DNA of 6,762 nucleotides. Source: Gammaproteobacteria bacterium. Lineage in GTDB: Bacteria; Pseudomonadota; Gammaproteobacteria; Natronospirales; REEB76. Shown here one piece after another: positions 1-5,196 of the stretch; position 1 is the first letter of the stretch, and every line of letters begins with the position of its first letter. Made by a program: the position numbers and the translations under genes. The DNA is taken from positions 1 to 6,762 of the forward strand of contig JAGWNO010000111.1 in NCBI GenBank assembly GCA_028871235.1, written 5' to 3'. Under the pieces are notes generated by a model that was given only the letters and a program-made list of their open reading frames with translations, made no database searches and was not told the origin of the DNA.

Positions 1-241
1 CTCCCTGAACAAAATCAGGGTTGGTGAGTAAAGAGTCCAATGTCAGTGTGCCGGTACTCGATCCGGCATTCGAAGTAAAAGTGGCTTGGAGCCACGGGGC
101 GGATCCATCGGGAATAGCGCCGCTGAATACCGTACTTAGGTCTATCGTGGTCGTTATTGGCGTTGGGGGAATGATTGCCTGGGCCGGCAGCATGATCACC
201 ACGCTCAGGCTCAGCAGGAAAACAAGGATGATTTTCTTCAT
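1..241 (-). CDS. Partial exported protein, probable PEP-CTERM/exosortase substrate (N-terminal 80 codons)
   Basis: The frame is open from an ATG at 239-241 to the left edge, so only the N-terminus is visible. Residues 1-22 form a classical signal peptide: MKK, then a hydrophobic core (IILVFLLSLSVVIML), then a PAQA-type cleavage site. The mature part begins with a Pro/Thr-rich spacer and then reads STVFSGAIPDGSAPWLQATF, followed by a TGTLTLDSLL stretch. This 'SG..P.G.APWL.A.F...' and 'TLTL' pattern is typical of short PEP-CTERM proteins, which exosortase processes at a C-terminal PEP-TM-Arg signal. That C-terminal signal lies outside the window, so the family call is inference from the N-terminus. 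No strong Shine-Dalgarno sequence precedes the ATG. The gene sits about 105 bases downstream of a sigma-54-type promoter. It could also be another secreted beta-rich protein; export itself is well supported. Confidence 0.7.
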   Translation of the reverse strand, partial: MKKIILVFLLSLSVVIMLPAQAIIPPTPITTTIDLSTVFSGAIPDGSAPWLQATFTSNAGSSTGTLTLDSLLTNPDFVQG

Positions 242-345
242 GGTGATTAGCTTTGTGGATGATCCCTGACGCCGCCCGGAAAGCTGCCTGCTGTCCAGAG
301 GTACCAGAGAATATTGACTCATTGCCTGGGATCCAATTAATAATG

Positions 346-361
346 AGCATTTACTGTGCCA
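346..361 (-). promoter_or_regulatory. Sigma-54 (RpoN) -24/-12 promoter for the exported protein gene
   Basis: Read on the minus strand this is TGGCACAGTAAATGCT. Against the RpoN consensus TGGCACG-N4-TTGCW it matches all of TGGCAC and TGCT, with mismatches only at the less conserved G and first T. The invariant GG and GC are separated by exactly 10 bases, as RpoN requires. The predicted transcription start is near 335, giving a leader of about 94 bases to the ATG at 241. The surrounding sequence is AT-rich in an otherwise GC-rich window. PEP-CTERM genes in several proteobacteria are known to be driven by RpoN with the PrsK/PrsR two-component pair, which makes the gene assignment and the promoter mutually supportive. 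Confidence 0.7.
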
Positions 362-367
362 ATCACT

Positions 368-380
368 CAAGTAATTGAAT
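368..380 (-). promoter_or_regulatory. Possible IHF site upstream of the sigma-54 promoter
   Basis: On the minus strand the sequence ATTCAATTACTTG matches the IHF consensus WATCAANNNNTTR at eight of nine fixed positions, with one mismatch (T for the second A). It is flanked on its upstream side by an AT-rich run (about 381-405) of the kind that often accompanies IHF sites. It lies just upstream of the -24 element, where DNA bending would help a distant activator reach RpoN polymerase. The consensus is loose and the region is AT-rich, so a chance match is possible. Confidence 0.3.
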
Positions 381-406
381 TTAATGAATATTAATTTTTT
401 CATATC

Positions 407-720
407 ATGGCAACTATCGAGGTTGTAAGTATTTCCGACGCTTCTGGTGTCGACCACACTGTGATGGTCCGTCTCCATCAGGACGCCGTGTGGCAGAAAC
501 GCACCAGGTCCGAATTGATCGAAGCGCGTCTTCGCATGATTTTCCGGTCCAGACAGCCGCGGCGTAATCGCCGGCGATACCTTCGGCATCCCCTAGCGGG
601 CGTTCGACAGCGCCAAGGGTGCGTTCGTCTTCCCGGCCACCATGCCCACGCGATTTTTCTATAGAAATCCCAGACAGCCCGCGGGCGGCAGCGGCCTGCA
701 ACCAGCCCCGGTTTCGGTGT
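407..720 (+). pseudogene. Degenerate, partly coding-like stretch (possible gene remnant)
   Basis: No intact gene is convincing in the 500 bases between 242 and 742. One plus-strand frame from 540 onward has strongly GC-biased third positions and reads sensible protein (SGPDSRGVIAGDTFGIP, then an in-frame TAG at 594-596, then RAFDSAKGAFVFPATMP). A different plus frame from the ATG at 407 reads plausible sequence up to about 540. Joining them would need one frameshift plus readthrough of the TAG, which suggests a decayed gene. There is no Shine-Dalgarno sequence before the ATG at 407. I do not recognise the family. The region also contains the 10-base direct repeat CCAGACAGCC (549-558 and 670-679) and the palindrome TTTCTATAGAAA (656-667). 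It may equally be non-coding spacer. Confidence 0.2.
452..469. promoter_or_regulatory. Candidate enhancer (upstream activator) palindrome
   Basis: GACCACAC-T-GTG-a-TGGTC is an inverted repeat with 8-base arms interrupted by one extra base in the right arm. Its centre is about 125 bases upstream of the predicted sigma-54 transcription start, within the usual range for bacterial enhancer-binding proteins. No binding consensus for a specific activator was recognised, so this is a positional and symmetry argument only. Confidence 0.25.
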
Positions 721-742
721 CCCGGTTAGGCGGATTTGGCAA

Positions 743-1309
743 TCAGCTTGAAGCGGCGGGTGGTTCGTAATCCTCCGGCTTGAGGTGCTTCGACTCCCAC
801 AGCACACGCACATAGTAGTAAACATAGTAGCCGATGAGGATGAAGAAGATGCCCAGCGTGACGGGGTTGTGCTGCAGCGTCGCCAGGCTGTTTGCCTGGA
901 TCCGGGCGTTGTCGCTGGCCACGGTGGAGAACAGCATCGGCGAAAGAATCACGAAACGGTAGATGAGGCGCCCCAGGAACAGGGCCGAGACCAGCATGCC
1001 GGTGTAGGTATGCGGGATGTAGTGCAGCGCGTCCTGGTGTTTTACAAAACGCGTGTGGTTCGCGCCCCACACGCCCAGACCGAGACCGAGCACCAGTCCC
1101 ACGGTGATTGCCGCCGCAGTTTCCGTGGACAGCAGTGCCGCGGGCAGCAACAGCAGGCCGATGATGGACAGCAGCACGATGCGCAACAACATGCGCCCGG
1201 GGCGCAGGGGCTGGCGGCCGAAGTTGCGCCGGAACCGCCGGTAGATGATGAACAGCACCAGCGCCGCCGTCAGTGCCGTGCCCAGGATGTGGATATAAGC
1301 CGCAGGCAT
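743..1309 (-). CDS. Five-TM inner-membrane protein, CcdC/DUF1453-like
   Basis: This is a 188-residue, very hydrophobic protein with five predicted membrane segments at about residues 5-23, 41-60, 63-82, 102-122 and 149-169. A basic loop (RRFRRNFGRQPLRPGR) follows the first segment, which suggests that loop is cytoplasmic. The C-terminal tail is short and polar. The arrangement resembles the CcdC/DUF1453 family of small membrane proteins, whose biochemical role is not settled; this is a pattern-level resemblance. I chose the ATG at 1309 because AAGGGGA lies 11 bases upstream. A GTG at 1342 would add 11 polar residues and has no ribosome site. The gene is the last of a probable hemH operon, 53 bases after the VOC gene, and no clear terminator is visible downstream. 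It could be any small integral membrane protein with a similar layout. Confidence 0.75.
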   Translation of the reverse strand: MPAAYIHILGTALTAALVLFIIYRRFRRNFGRQPLRPGRMLLRIVLLSIIGLLLLPAALLSTETAAAITVGLVLGLGLGVWGANHTRFVKHQDALHYIPHTYTGMLVSALFLGRLIYRFVILSPMLFSTVASDNARIQANSLATLQHNPVTLGIFFILIGYYVYYYVRVLWESKHLKPEDYEPPAASS

Positions 1310-1362
1310 GGACGATGTGTCCCCTTGAATCAGGCCGCGCACTTTAACATGTGCACTGTCGC

Positions 1363-2079
1363 CTAGAAATCTACCCCGCGTATGAGTAACCGCGTGCCTT
1401 CCGGCGCGGTGATCGACAGCGTGGCGGCGCCATCGTCATCGTGGTCCGGCTTGAAGGTGATATTGCGTTGTTCCAGCAGGTCCCCCAGTCCCCGCGTATG
1501 TTCTCGCTCGAACACCAGCTGTACCTGCCGCTCGCGGGGATTTGCCGGCAGCCCTATGTTCAGACCGCCGGTGGAAAGCCAGCGGCTGCCGGCCGGTGTT
1601 CCAGGATTCGCATCAGTGGTGACGAAGCCCAGCCGTTCCCAGAAGCGCCAGCTTGATTCCCGGTCGTGCACCGGCAGGCGGTATTCACGGAAATAACCGC
1701 AGAGTGACTCGCCGCCCGCAGCGGGGCGCAGTGGTGAATAGGTGCGTGCCTCCAGCAGCGTGATCATCTGCCGCTCGGGGGCGTAGAAACCCGCTTCGTT
1801 GAAGTCATCCTCCGTGAGTTTGCAGAACTCGAACTCGATGCCCAGCACCGCCAACGGCGCGAGTTTGCTGCGCAATCCGGGCAGCACGAAGGTGAGTGCG
1901 GGAGCGGGGAAAGCGTACTGGTGGAGACCGAGATACAGGCGGCCGTCGCTAAGCACCGCATACGGGTGCCGCCAGGTCTCACCCGCCTGCGCATGCCGGA
2001 AACCCAGCCGCTCGTAGAACTGTACGGAGGCGAGGATGTCGCCGGTGGAGAGGCTGATTTCGAGGAATTCACCGAGCAT
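1363..2079 (-). CDS. Tandem VOC (glyoxalase/bleomycin-resistance fold) protein
   Basis: The protein is 238 residues with two vicinal-oxygen-chelate repeats. Repeat one (residues 1-115) opens with EISLSTGDILASVQFYERLGF. Repeat two (about 128-236) opens with EYRLPVHDRESSWRFWERLGF. The 'S..FYERLGF' / 'S..FWERLGF' helices are the diagnostic VOC signature and show that the two halves are internal duplicates. The metal site looks incomplete. The usual first-strand His position appears to be F5 in repeat one and E132 in repeat two. H53 and E110 are possible ligands in repeat one, while repeat two has Pro (GLP, 178) where repeat one has H53. A binding or non-canonical role is therefore as likely as glyoxalase activity. 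I chose the ATG at 2079, 11 bases after the hemH stop; a GTG at 2100 would overlap hemH by 10 bases and is an alternative. It is probably co-transcribed with hemH. The substrate is unknown. Confidence 0.88.
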   Translation of the reverse strand: MLGEFLEISLSTGDILASVQFYERLGFRHAQAGETWRHPYAVLSDGRLYLGLHQYAFPAPALTFVLPGLRSKLAPLAVLGIEFEFCKLTEDDFNEAGFYAPERQMITLLEARTYSPLRPAAGGESLCGYFREYRLPVHDRESSWRFWERLGFVTTDANPGTPAGSRWLSTGGLNIGLPANPRERQVQLVFEREHTRGLGDLLEQRNITFKPDHDDDGAATLSITAPEGTRLLIRGVDF

Positions 2080-2090
2080 GGATTTGCGGC

Positions 2091-3125
2091 TCAGGGACAC
2101 GCGTCATCCGGGCAGGTGCGCCGCAGCTGCGCCAGCACGGTATCCGCGAGCGCCGCCACGTGCTCCGGCCGCGCATTGAGCGCCGGGATATAACGCAGTC
2201 CTGCACCGCCGGCGGCACGGAACGTCTCCGCATACCGCAGCCCGATCTCCTCCAGCGTCTCCAGACAGTCGGCGGCGAATCCCGGGCACACCACGTCCAC
2301 GGTTTTGACGCCGGCGGCGGCCAGGGTTTTCAAGCTCTCATCGGTGTAGGGTTTAAGCCATTCAGCCGGACCGAAGCGCGACTGGAAGGTCAGTTGCCAG
2401 GCCTCCTGCTTGAGGCCGAGTGCGGCAGCCAGCAGGCCTGCGCTCGCCGCGCACTGACCGGGATACGGATCACCCCGGTCCGCCACCTGCCTGGGGATGC
2501 CGTGGAAGGACATGAGCAGCTTCTCACCGCGGCCGCGGCTCTGCCAGTATTCGCGTACGCTCGCCGCGAGTGCCGCGATGTACCCCGGGTGATCATGATA
2601 AGTCTTGATGAAGAACACCTGCGGCGTCCACGACATGTCCCGCAGCCTGCGCGCCAGCGCCTTTCGCGTCGAGCCGCTGGTGGCTTCGGCATACTGGGGA
2701 TACAACGGCAGCACCGCGAGCCGCGTGACGCCGGTCGCGCGCAGTTCCGCAAGCGCCGCATGCAGCGAAGGCTTGCCATAACGCATGCCGAGAGCCAGCG
2801 GCCAGGGATTGCCGGTGCGCGTGGCGAGCTCCGCGCCGAGGACGGCGGCAATGGCGCGGGTGTGAACGAGAAGCGGGGAACCGGCCGGGGTCCAGATGCG
2901 GGCATAGGCTCCGGCGGATTTTTGCGGACGCGTGCGCAGCACCAGGCCGTGCAGGATCGGCCACCACAGCAATCGCGGCAGGGTCACCACATCAGGATCG
3001 GCGAGAAATTCCCCCAGATACCTGCGCAGCGCCGGCGCCGTGGGCGCATCCGGGGTTCCCAGATTGCTCACCAGCAGGCCGGTCCGGTCAAGCATGCCGG
3101 CGGACGATGCAGCAGGCGGTTTCAT
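2091..3125 (-). CDS. hemH: Ferrochelatase (protohaem ferro-lyase)
   Basis: This 344-residue enzyme inserts ferrous iron into protoporphyrin IX, the last step of protohaem synthesis, at the cytoplasmic face of the membrane. Family motifs appear in the right order: GLLVSNLGTPDAP near the N-terminus (17-28), LPLYPQYAEATSGS (139-152), SFHGIP (206-211), FQSRFGPAEWLKPYTDE (248-263) and CPGFAADCLETLEEI (280-294). The catalytic His is H208 and the conserved Glu is E289, a spacing of 81 that equals H183-E264 of the Bacillus subtilis enzyme. Length is normal for a bacterial ferrochelatase. The start at 3125 is the first ATG; an internal ATG ten codons later is possible, and neither has a strong Shine-Dalgarno sequence. 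It is the first gene of a probable operon with the VOC and CcdC-like genes and is transcribed divergently from mscL. CPGF and the C-terminal cysteines (C280, C287, C338, C343) do not form an obvious [2Fe-2S] site. Confidence 0.97.
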   Translation of the reverse strand: MKPPAASSAGMLDRTGLLVSNLGTPDAPTAPALRRYLGEFLADPDVVTLPRLLWWPILHGLVLRTRPQKSAGAYARIWTPAGSPLLVHTRAIAAVLGAELATRTGNPWPLALGMRYGKPSLHAALAELRATGVTRLAVLPLYPQYAEATSGSTRKALARRLRDMSWTPQVFFIKTYHDHPGYIAALAASVREYWQSRGRGEKLLMSFHGIPRQVADRGDPYPGQCAASAGLLAAALGLKQEAWQLTFQSRFGPAEWLKPYTDESLKTLAAAGVKTVDVVCPGFAADCLETLEEIGLRYAETFRAAGGAGLRYIPALNARPEHVAALADTVLAQLRRTCPDDACP

Positions 3126-3148
3126 GACGGGGCATGATACCAGCCCGC

Positions 3149-3176
3149 TTGCTTTGCTGAAGCGCGTGTTTATACA
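3149..3176 (+). promoter_or_regulatory. Possible sigma-70 type promoter for mscL
   Basis: TTGCTT (3149-3154) and TATACA (3171-3176) are separated by 16 bases. Each keeps the most conserved bases of its element (TTG of the -35; TA at the start of the -10), but overall similarity is moderate. This puts the start of transcription near 3183, just before the leader stem-loop and about 60 bases before the mscL ATG. Confidence 0.35.
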
Positions 3177-3184
3177 GTGAGCTG

Positions 3185-3208
3185 CGGCGGACGGCCTTGT
3201 CTCCGCCG
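3185..3208 (+). other. GC-rich stem-loop in the mscL leader
   Basis: CGGCGGA (3185-3191) and TCCGCCG (3202-3208) are perfect 7-base inverted arms around a 10-base loop. The element ends 33 bases before the mscL ATG and leaves the ribosome site (AGGGAG, 3230-3235) free. There is no T-run after it on the plus strand, so it is not an obvious terminator. It may stabilise the transcript or be an operator in the divergent hemH/mscL region. Chance is also possible in GC-rich DNA. Confidence 0.35.
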
Positions 3209-3241
3209 TTGCACTCCATCAACTGCTACAGGGAGATTGCC

Positions 3242-3700
3242 ATGTCAATGATCAAGGATTTCCGCGACTTCGCCCTGCGTGGCAACGTGGTGGACATGGC
3301 GGTGGGCATCATCATCGGCGCCGCCTTCGGTGCCATCGTCAAGTCGCTGGTGGACGACGTCATCATGCCGCCCATCGGGCTGCTGCTCGGCAACGTGGAT
3401 TTCTCCAACCTGTTCGTGGTGCTCAAGGAAGGCGCTAGGCAAGCTGGTCCCTACGCCAGCATCGCCCAGGCGCATGCAGCGGGCGCGGTGACTCTGAACT
3501 ACGGTTTGTTCATCAACACCGTCATCAGCTTTGTCATCGTCGCCGTCGCCGTGTTCATCCTGATACGCTCCATGCTGAAGATGCAGCAGAAGCTCGAAAA
3601 ACCCACGAGCGCCGTACCCACCACCAGGGAATGCCCGCAGTGCTGTTCCACCATCAATATCAGGGCCATCCGCTGTCCGAACTGCACATCTAACCTCTGA
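3242..3700 (+). CDS. mscL: Large-conductance mechanosensitive channel MscL with zinc-ribbon-like C-terminus
   Basis: The product has 152 residues. It forms the homopentameric inner-membrane channel that opens under extreme tension and releases solutes on hypo-osmotic shock. The N-terminal amphipathic helix and TM1 are classic (IKDFRDFALRGNVVDMAVG at 4-22, then IIIGAAFG). The conserved VDDVIMPPIGLLLG follows at 37-50. A periplasmic loop, longer than in E. coli, runs to about residue 84. TM2 is residues 90-109, followed by a basic cytoplasmic linker. Instead of the 'TEIRDLL' helical bundle of E. coli MscL, the tail carries CPQCCSTINIRAIRCPNC (131-148): two CxxC knuckles, C131/C134 and C145/C148. 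I chose the ATG at 3242 because AGGGAG lies 6 bases upstream; an upstream in-frame TTG (3197) falls inside the leader stem-loop. The gene is a single-gene unit ended by the strong hairpin at 3716-3749. Confidence 0.97.
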   Translation: MSMIKDFRDFALRGNVVDMAVGIIIGAAFGAIVKSLVDDVIMPPIGLLLGNVDFSNLFVVLKEGARQAGPYASIAQAHAAGAVTLNYGLFINTVISFVIVAVAVFILIRSMLKMQQKLEKPTSAVPTTRECPQCCSTINIRAIRCPNCTSNL

Positions 3701-3712
3701 TTTGATTTTCTG

Positions 3713-3749
3713 AAAAAAGCCGACTGCCGTAAAAACAGCAGTCGGCTTT
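3713..3749. terminator. Bidirectional rho-independent terminator between mscL and the thiolase gene
   Basis: The 12-base arms AAAGCCGACTGC (3716-3727) and GCAGTCGGCTTT (3738-3749) are perfectly complementary, with a 10-base A-rich loop. On the minus strand the stem is followed by six T residues (3718-3713), a textbook terminator for the thiolase gene. On the plus strand the stem ends in TTT, followed by CTCGTG, a weaker but usable terminator for mscL. It lies between the two convergent stop codons (3700 and 3774). Confidence 0.95.
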
Positions 3750-3773
3750 CTCGTGCTCAGAACTGCAATTCGG

Positions 3774-5063
3774 TCAGCGTTCAAGAATGGCGGTGACGCC
3801 CATGCCGCCGCCGGTGCAGATGGAGATGAGGCCGCGGCCGGAGCCTTTTTGCGCCAGGAGCTTGGCGAGTCCAGCGACGATGCGTCCGCCGGTGGCGCCG
3901 AAGGGATGACCCAGCGCCACGCTGCCGCCCTTGACGTTGAGCTTGTTGCGATCAATGGAGCCGAGCGCTTCCTTGCGACCCAGACGTGTGCGGCAGTAGT
4001 CCGCCGATTCCCAGGCCTTGAGGGTGCACAGCAACTGCGCGGCGAAGGCCTCGTGGATCTCGTAGAAATCGAAATCCTGCAGTTTCAATCCGGCGCGATC
4101 CAGCATCTTCGGCACCGCATACGTCGGTGCCATCAGCAGACCTTCACGTGGTCCCTGCATGCCGGCGAAATCCACGCCCGCCACGGCGAAGTGGGTGAGG
4201 TAGGCCTGTACGGGCAGGCCGCGGGCTTTGGCCCATTCCTCCGAAGCCAGCAGCACTGCCGAGGCGCCGTCGGTGAGCGGCGTGGAATTGCCGGCGGTGA
4301 GCGTACCCGATGGACTGCGGTCGAATACCGGTTTGAGTTTGGCGAGTTTTTCCAGCGTGGTGTCCGCACGCACGGTGTTATCGTGATCGATGCCGTTGAA
4401 AGGCGCCACCAGGTCGGCGTAGAAACCCGCCTTCCAGGCCGCCGCGGCTTTCATGTGGCTCGCGAAGGCCAGCTCATCCTGCTCCTTCTGCGTCAGCTTC
4501 CATTCCTTGGCCATGAGTTCGCAGGACTGACCCATGGACAAGCCGGTGCGTGATTCGGTGACCGCCGGGAAATGCGGCTTGAGATCGCTGGGCCGCCAGC
4601 GTGACAGGGCCTTCAGGCGCTGGCCGAATGTCTTGGCACGGTTCATGTCCAGCAGGATCTGCTGGTAATGGCGTCCGAACACGATGGGCACGTCACTGGC
4701 GGAATCCACGCCCGCGGCAATGGCGCTGTCGAGTTCACCGAGCGCGATACGGCTGCCCAGTTCGATGACCGTGGAGAGTGAAGTACCGCAGGCCCGGTCC
4801 AGGTTGTGTGCCGGCGTATGCGGATCAAGACCGCTGCCCAGCACCGCTTCGCGCGTCATGCTCCAGTCGCGTGAATGCTTCATCACCGCGCCGGCGGCCG
4901 CGTCTCCCAGGATCTCGCCCTTGAGATTGTATTTCTCAACCAGCCCTTTCATTGCGGCCGTAAGCATTTCCAGGTTGCCGAGGCGCATGTAGTTGGTATT
5001 CATGCGGCAGAACGGAATGCGCATGCCGCCGATGATGGCGATGCGGCGGGGGGTAGTGATCAT
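3774..5063 (-). CDS. Acetyl-CoA C-acyltransferase (thiolase), FadI-like
   Basis: This is a 429-residue thiolase, similar in length to E. coli FadI (436). Thiolases cleave 3-ketoacyl-CoA with CoA in the last step of fatty-acid beta-oxidation, or condense acetyl-CoA in the reverse direction. The nucleophilic cysteine is C92 in DRACGTSLS. The catalytic His is H386 in GHPFGATGGR. The HEAFAAQ motif (H337) and the acid/base cysteine C416 in CTGGGMG complete the active site. The insertion with RLKALSRWRPSDLKPHFPAVTE (149-170) and the HEAFAAQ form are FadI-type rather than FadA-type. I chose the ATG at 5063 because TGGAGG (5069-5074) lies 5 bases upstream; the frame stays open well beyond it, but that extension is not thiolase-like. 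No fadJ partner is adjacent, so it may act alone or with a distant partner. Transcription ends at the hairpin at 3713-3749. Confidence 0.95.
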   Translation of the reverse strand: MITTPRRIAIIGGMRIPFCRMNTNYMRLGNLEMLTAAMKGLVEKYNLKGEILGDAAAGAVMKHSRDWSMTREAVLGSGLDPHTPAHNLDRACGTSLSTVIELGSRIALGELDSAIAAGVDSASDVPIVFGRHYQQILLDMNRAKTFGQRLKALSRWRPSDLKPHFPAVTESRTGLSMGQSCELMAKEWKLTQKEQDELAFASHMKAAAAWKAGFYADLVAPFNGIDHDNTVRADTTLEKLAKLKPVFDRSPSGTLTAGNSTPLTDGASAVLLASEEWAKARGLPVQAYLTHFAVAGVDFAGMQGPREGLLMAPTYAVPKMLDRAGLKLQDFDFYEIHEAFAAQLLCTLKAWESADYCRTRLGRKEALGSIDRNKLNVKGGSVALGHPFGATGGRIVAGLAKLLAQKGSGRGLISICTGGGMGVTAILER

Positions 5064-5068
5064 ACGAG

Positions 5069-5074
5069 CCTCCA
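5069..5074 (-). promoter_or_regulatory. Ribosome binding site that fixes the thiolase start
   Basis: TGGAGG on the minus strand is separated by 5 bases from the ATG at 5063. This decides the start against in-frame starts further upstream, from which the frame would run as far as 5486 and cross into the divergent transporter gene. Confidence 0.85.
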
Positions 5075-5110
5075 GGCTGAAACCGGGACAGGCGCTGGCG
5101 CGCCGGGTGG

Positions 5111-5125
5111 GGTATCGAGGATACC
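5111..5125. repeat. Perfect inverted repeat in the thiolase/MATE divergent region (possible operator)
   Basis: GGTATC-GAG-GATACC has perfect 6-base arms around a 3-base centre. It lies 48 bases upstream of the thiolase ATG and 71 bases upstream of the transporter GTG, so it could control either or both genes. A TATGAT hexamer begins two bases after it (5127-5132). The symmetry suits a dimeric regulator, but I recognise no specific regulator's consensus. Confidence 0.4.
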
Positions 5126-5164
5126 TTATGATGCCACAGCCGCCCTTCCCGGGGCGAAAGTGCC

Positions 5165-5173
5165 TGCTATGAT
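5165..5173 (+). promoter_or_regulatory. Extended -10 promoter for the MATE transporter
   Basis: TGCTATGAT contains a TG dinucleotide one base before TATGAT, the extended -10 form, with five of six matches to TATAAT. No good -35 hexamer is visible at the expected distance, which extended -10 promoters tolerate. Transcription would begin near 5180, giving a short leader to the GTG at 5197 or a leader of about 53 bases to the TTG at 5233. Confidence 0.45.
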
Positions 5174-5196
5174 GCCGTGCCGCACAAGCCAGTGCG

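Noticed and set aside
242..345. Possible riboswitch in the leader of the exported protein gene
   Set aside because: The leader has only weak pairing (GATCCC near 330 with GGGATC near 261) and does not match the cyclic-di-GMP or other riboswitch cores I know.
15..350. Minus-strand open frame of 111 codons over the exported protein gene
   Set aside because: It begins inside the sigma-54 promoter element and overlaps the better-supported signal-peptide gene in another frame; the translation is low-complexity and not protein-like.
785..1366. Plus-strand open frame (193 codons) antisense to the CcdC-like gene
   Set aside because: The translation is dominated by Gln, His and Arg, as expected from the reverse complement of a hydrophobic membrane-protein gene.
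2160..3137. Long plus-strand open frame (325 codons) antisense to hemH
   Set aside because: It is a mirror frame caused by high GC at third positions of hemH; the translation is rich in Arg, Gly and His with no domain, while hemH has all family motifs.
3245..3955. Minus-strand open frame (236 codons) across mscL and the thiolase 3' end
   Set aside because: It crosses the terminator and overlaps two well-supported genes; it is a GC-driven shadow.
3753..4553. Plus-strand open frame (266 codons) antisense to the thiolase
   Set aside because: It starts immediately after the terminator without a ribosome site and lies wholly opposite a confident gene.
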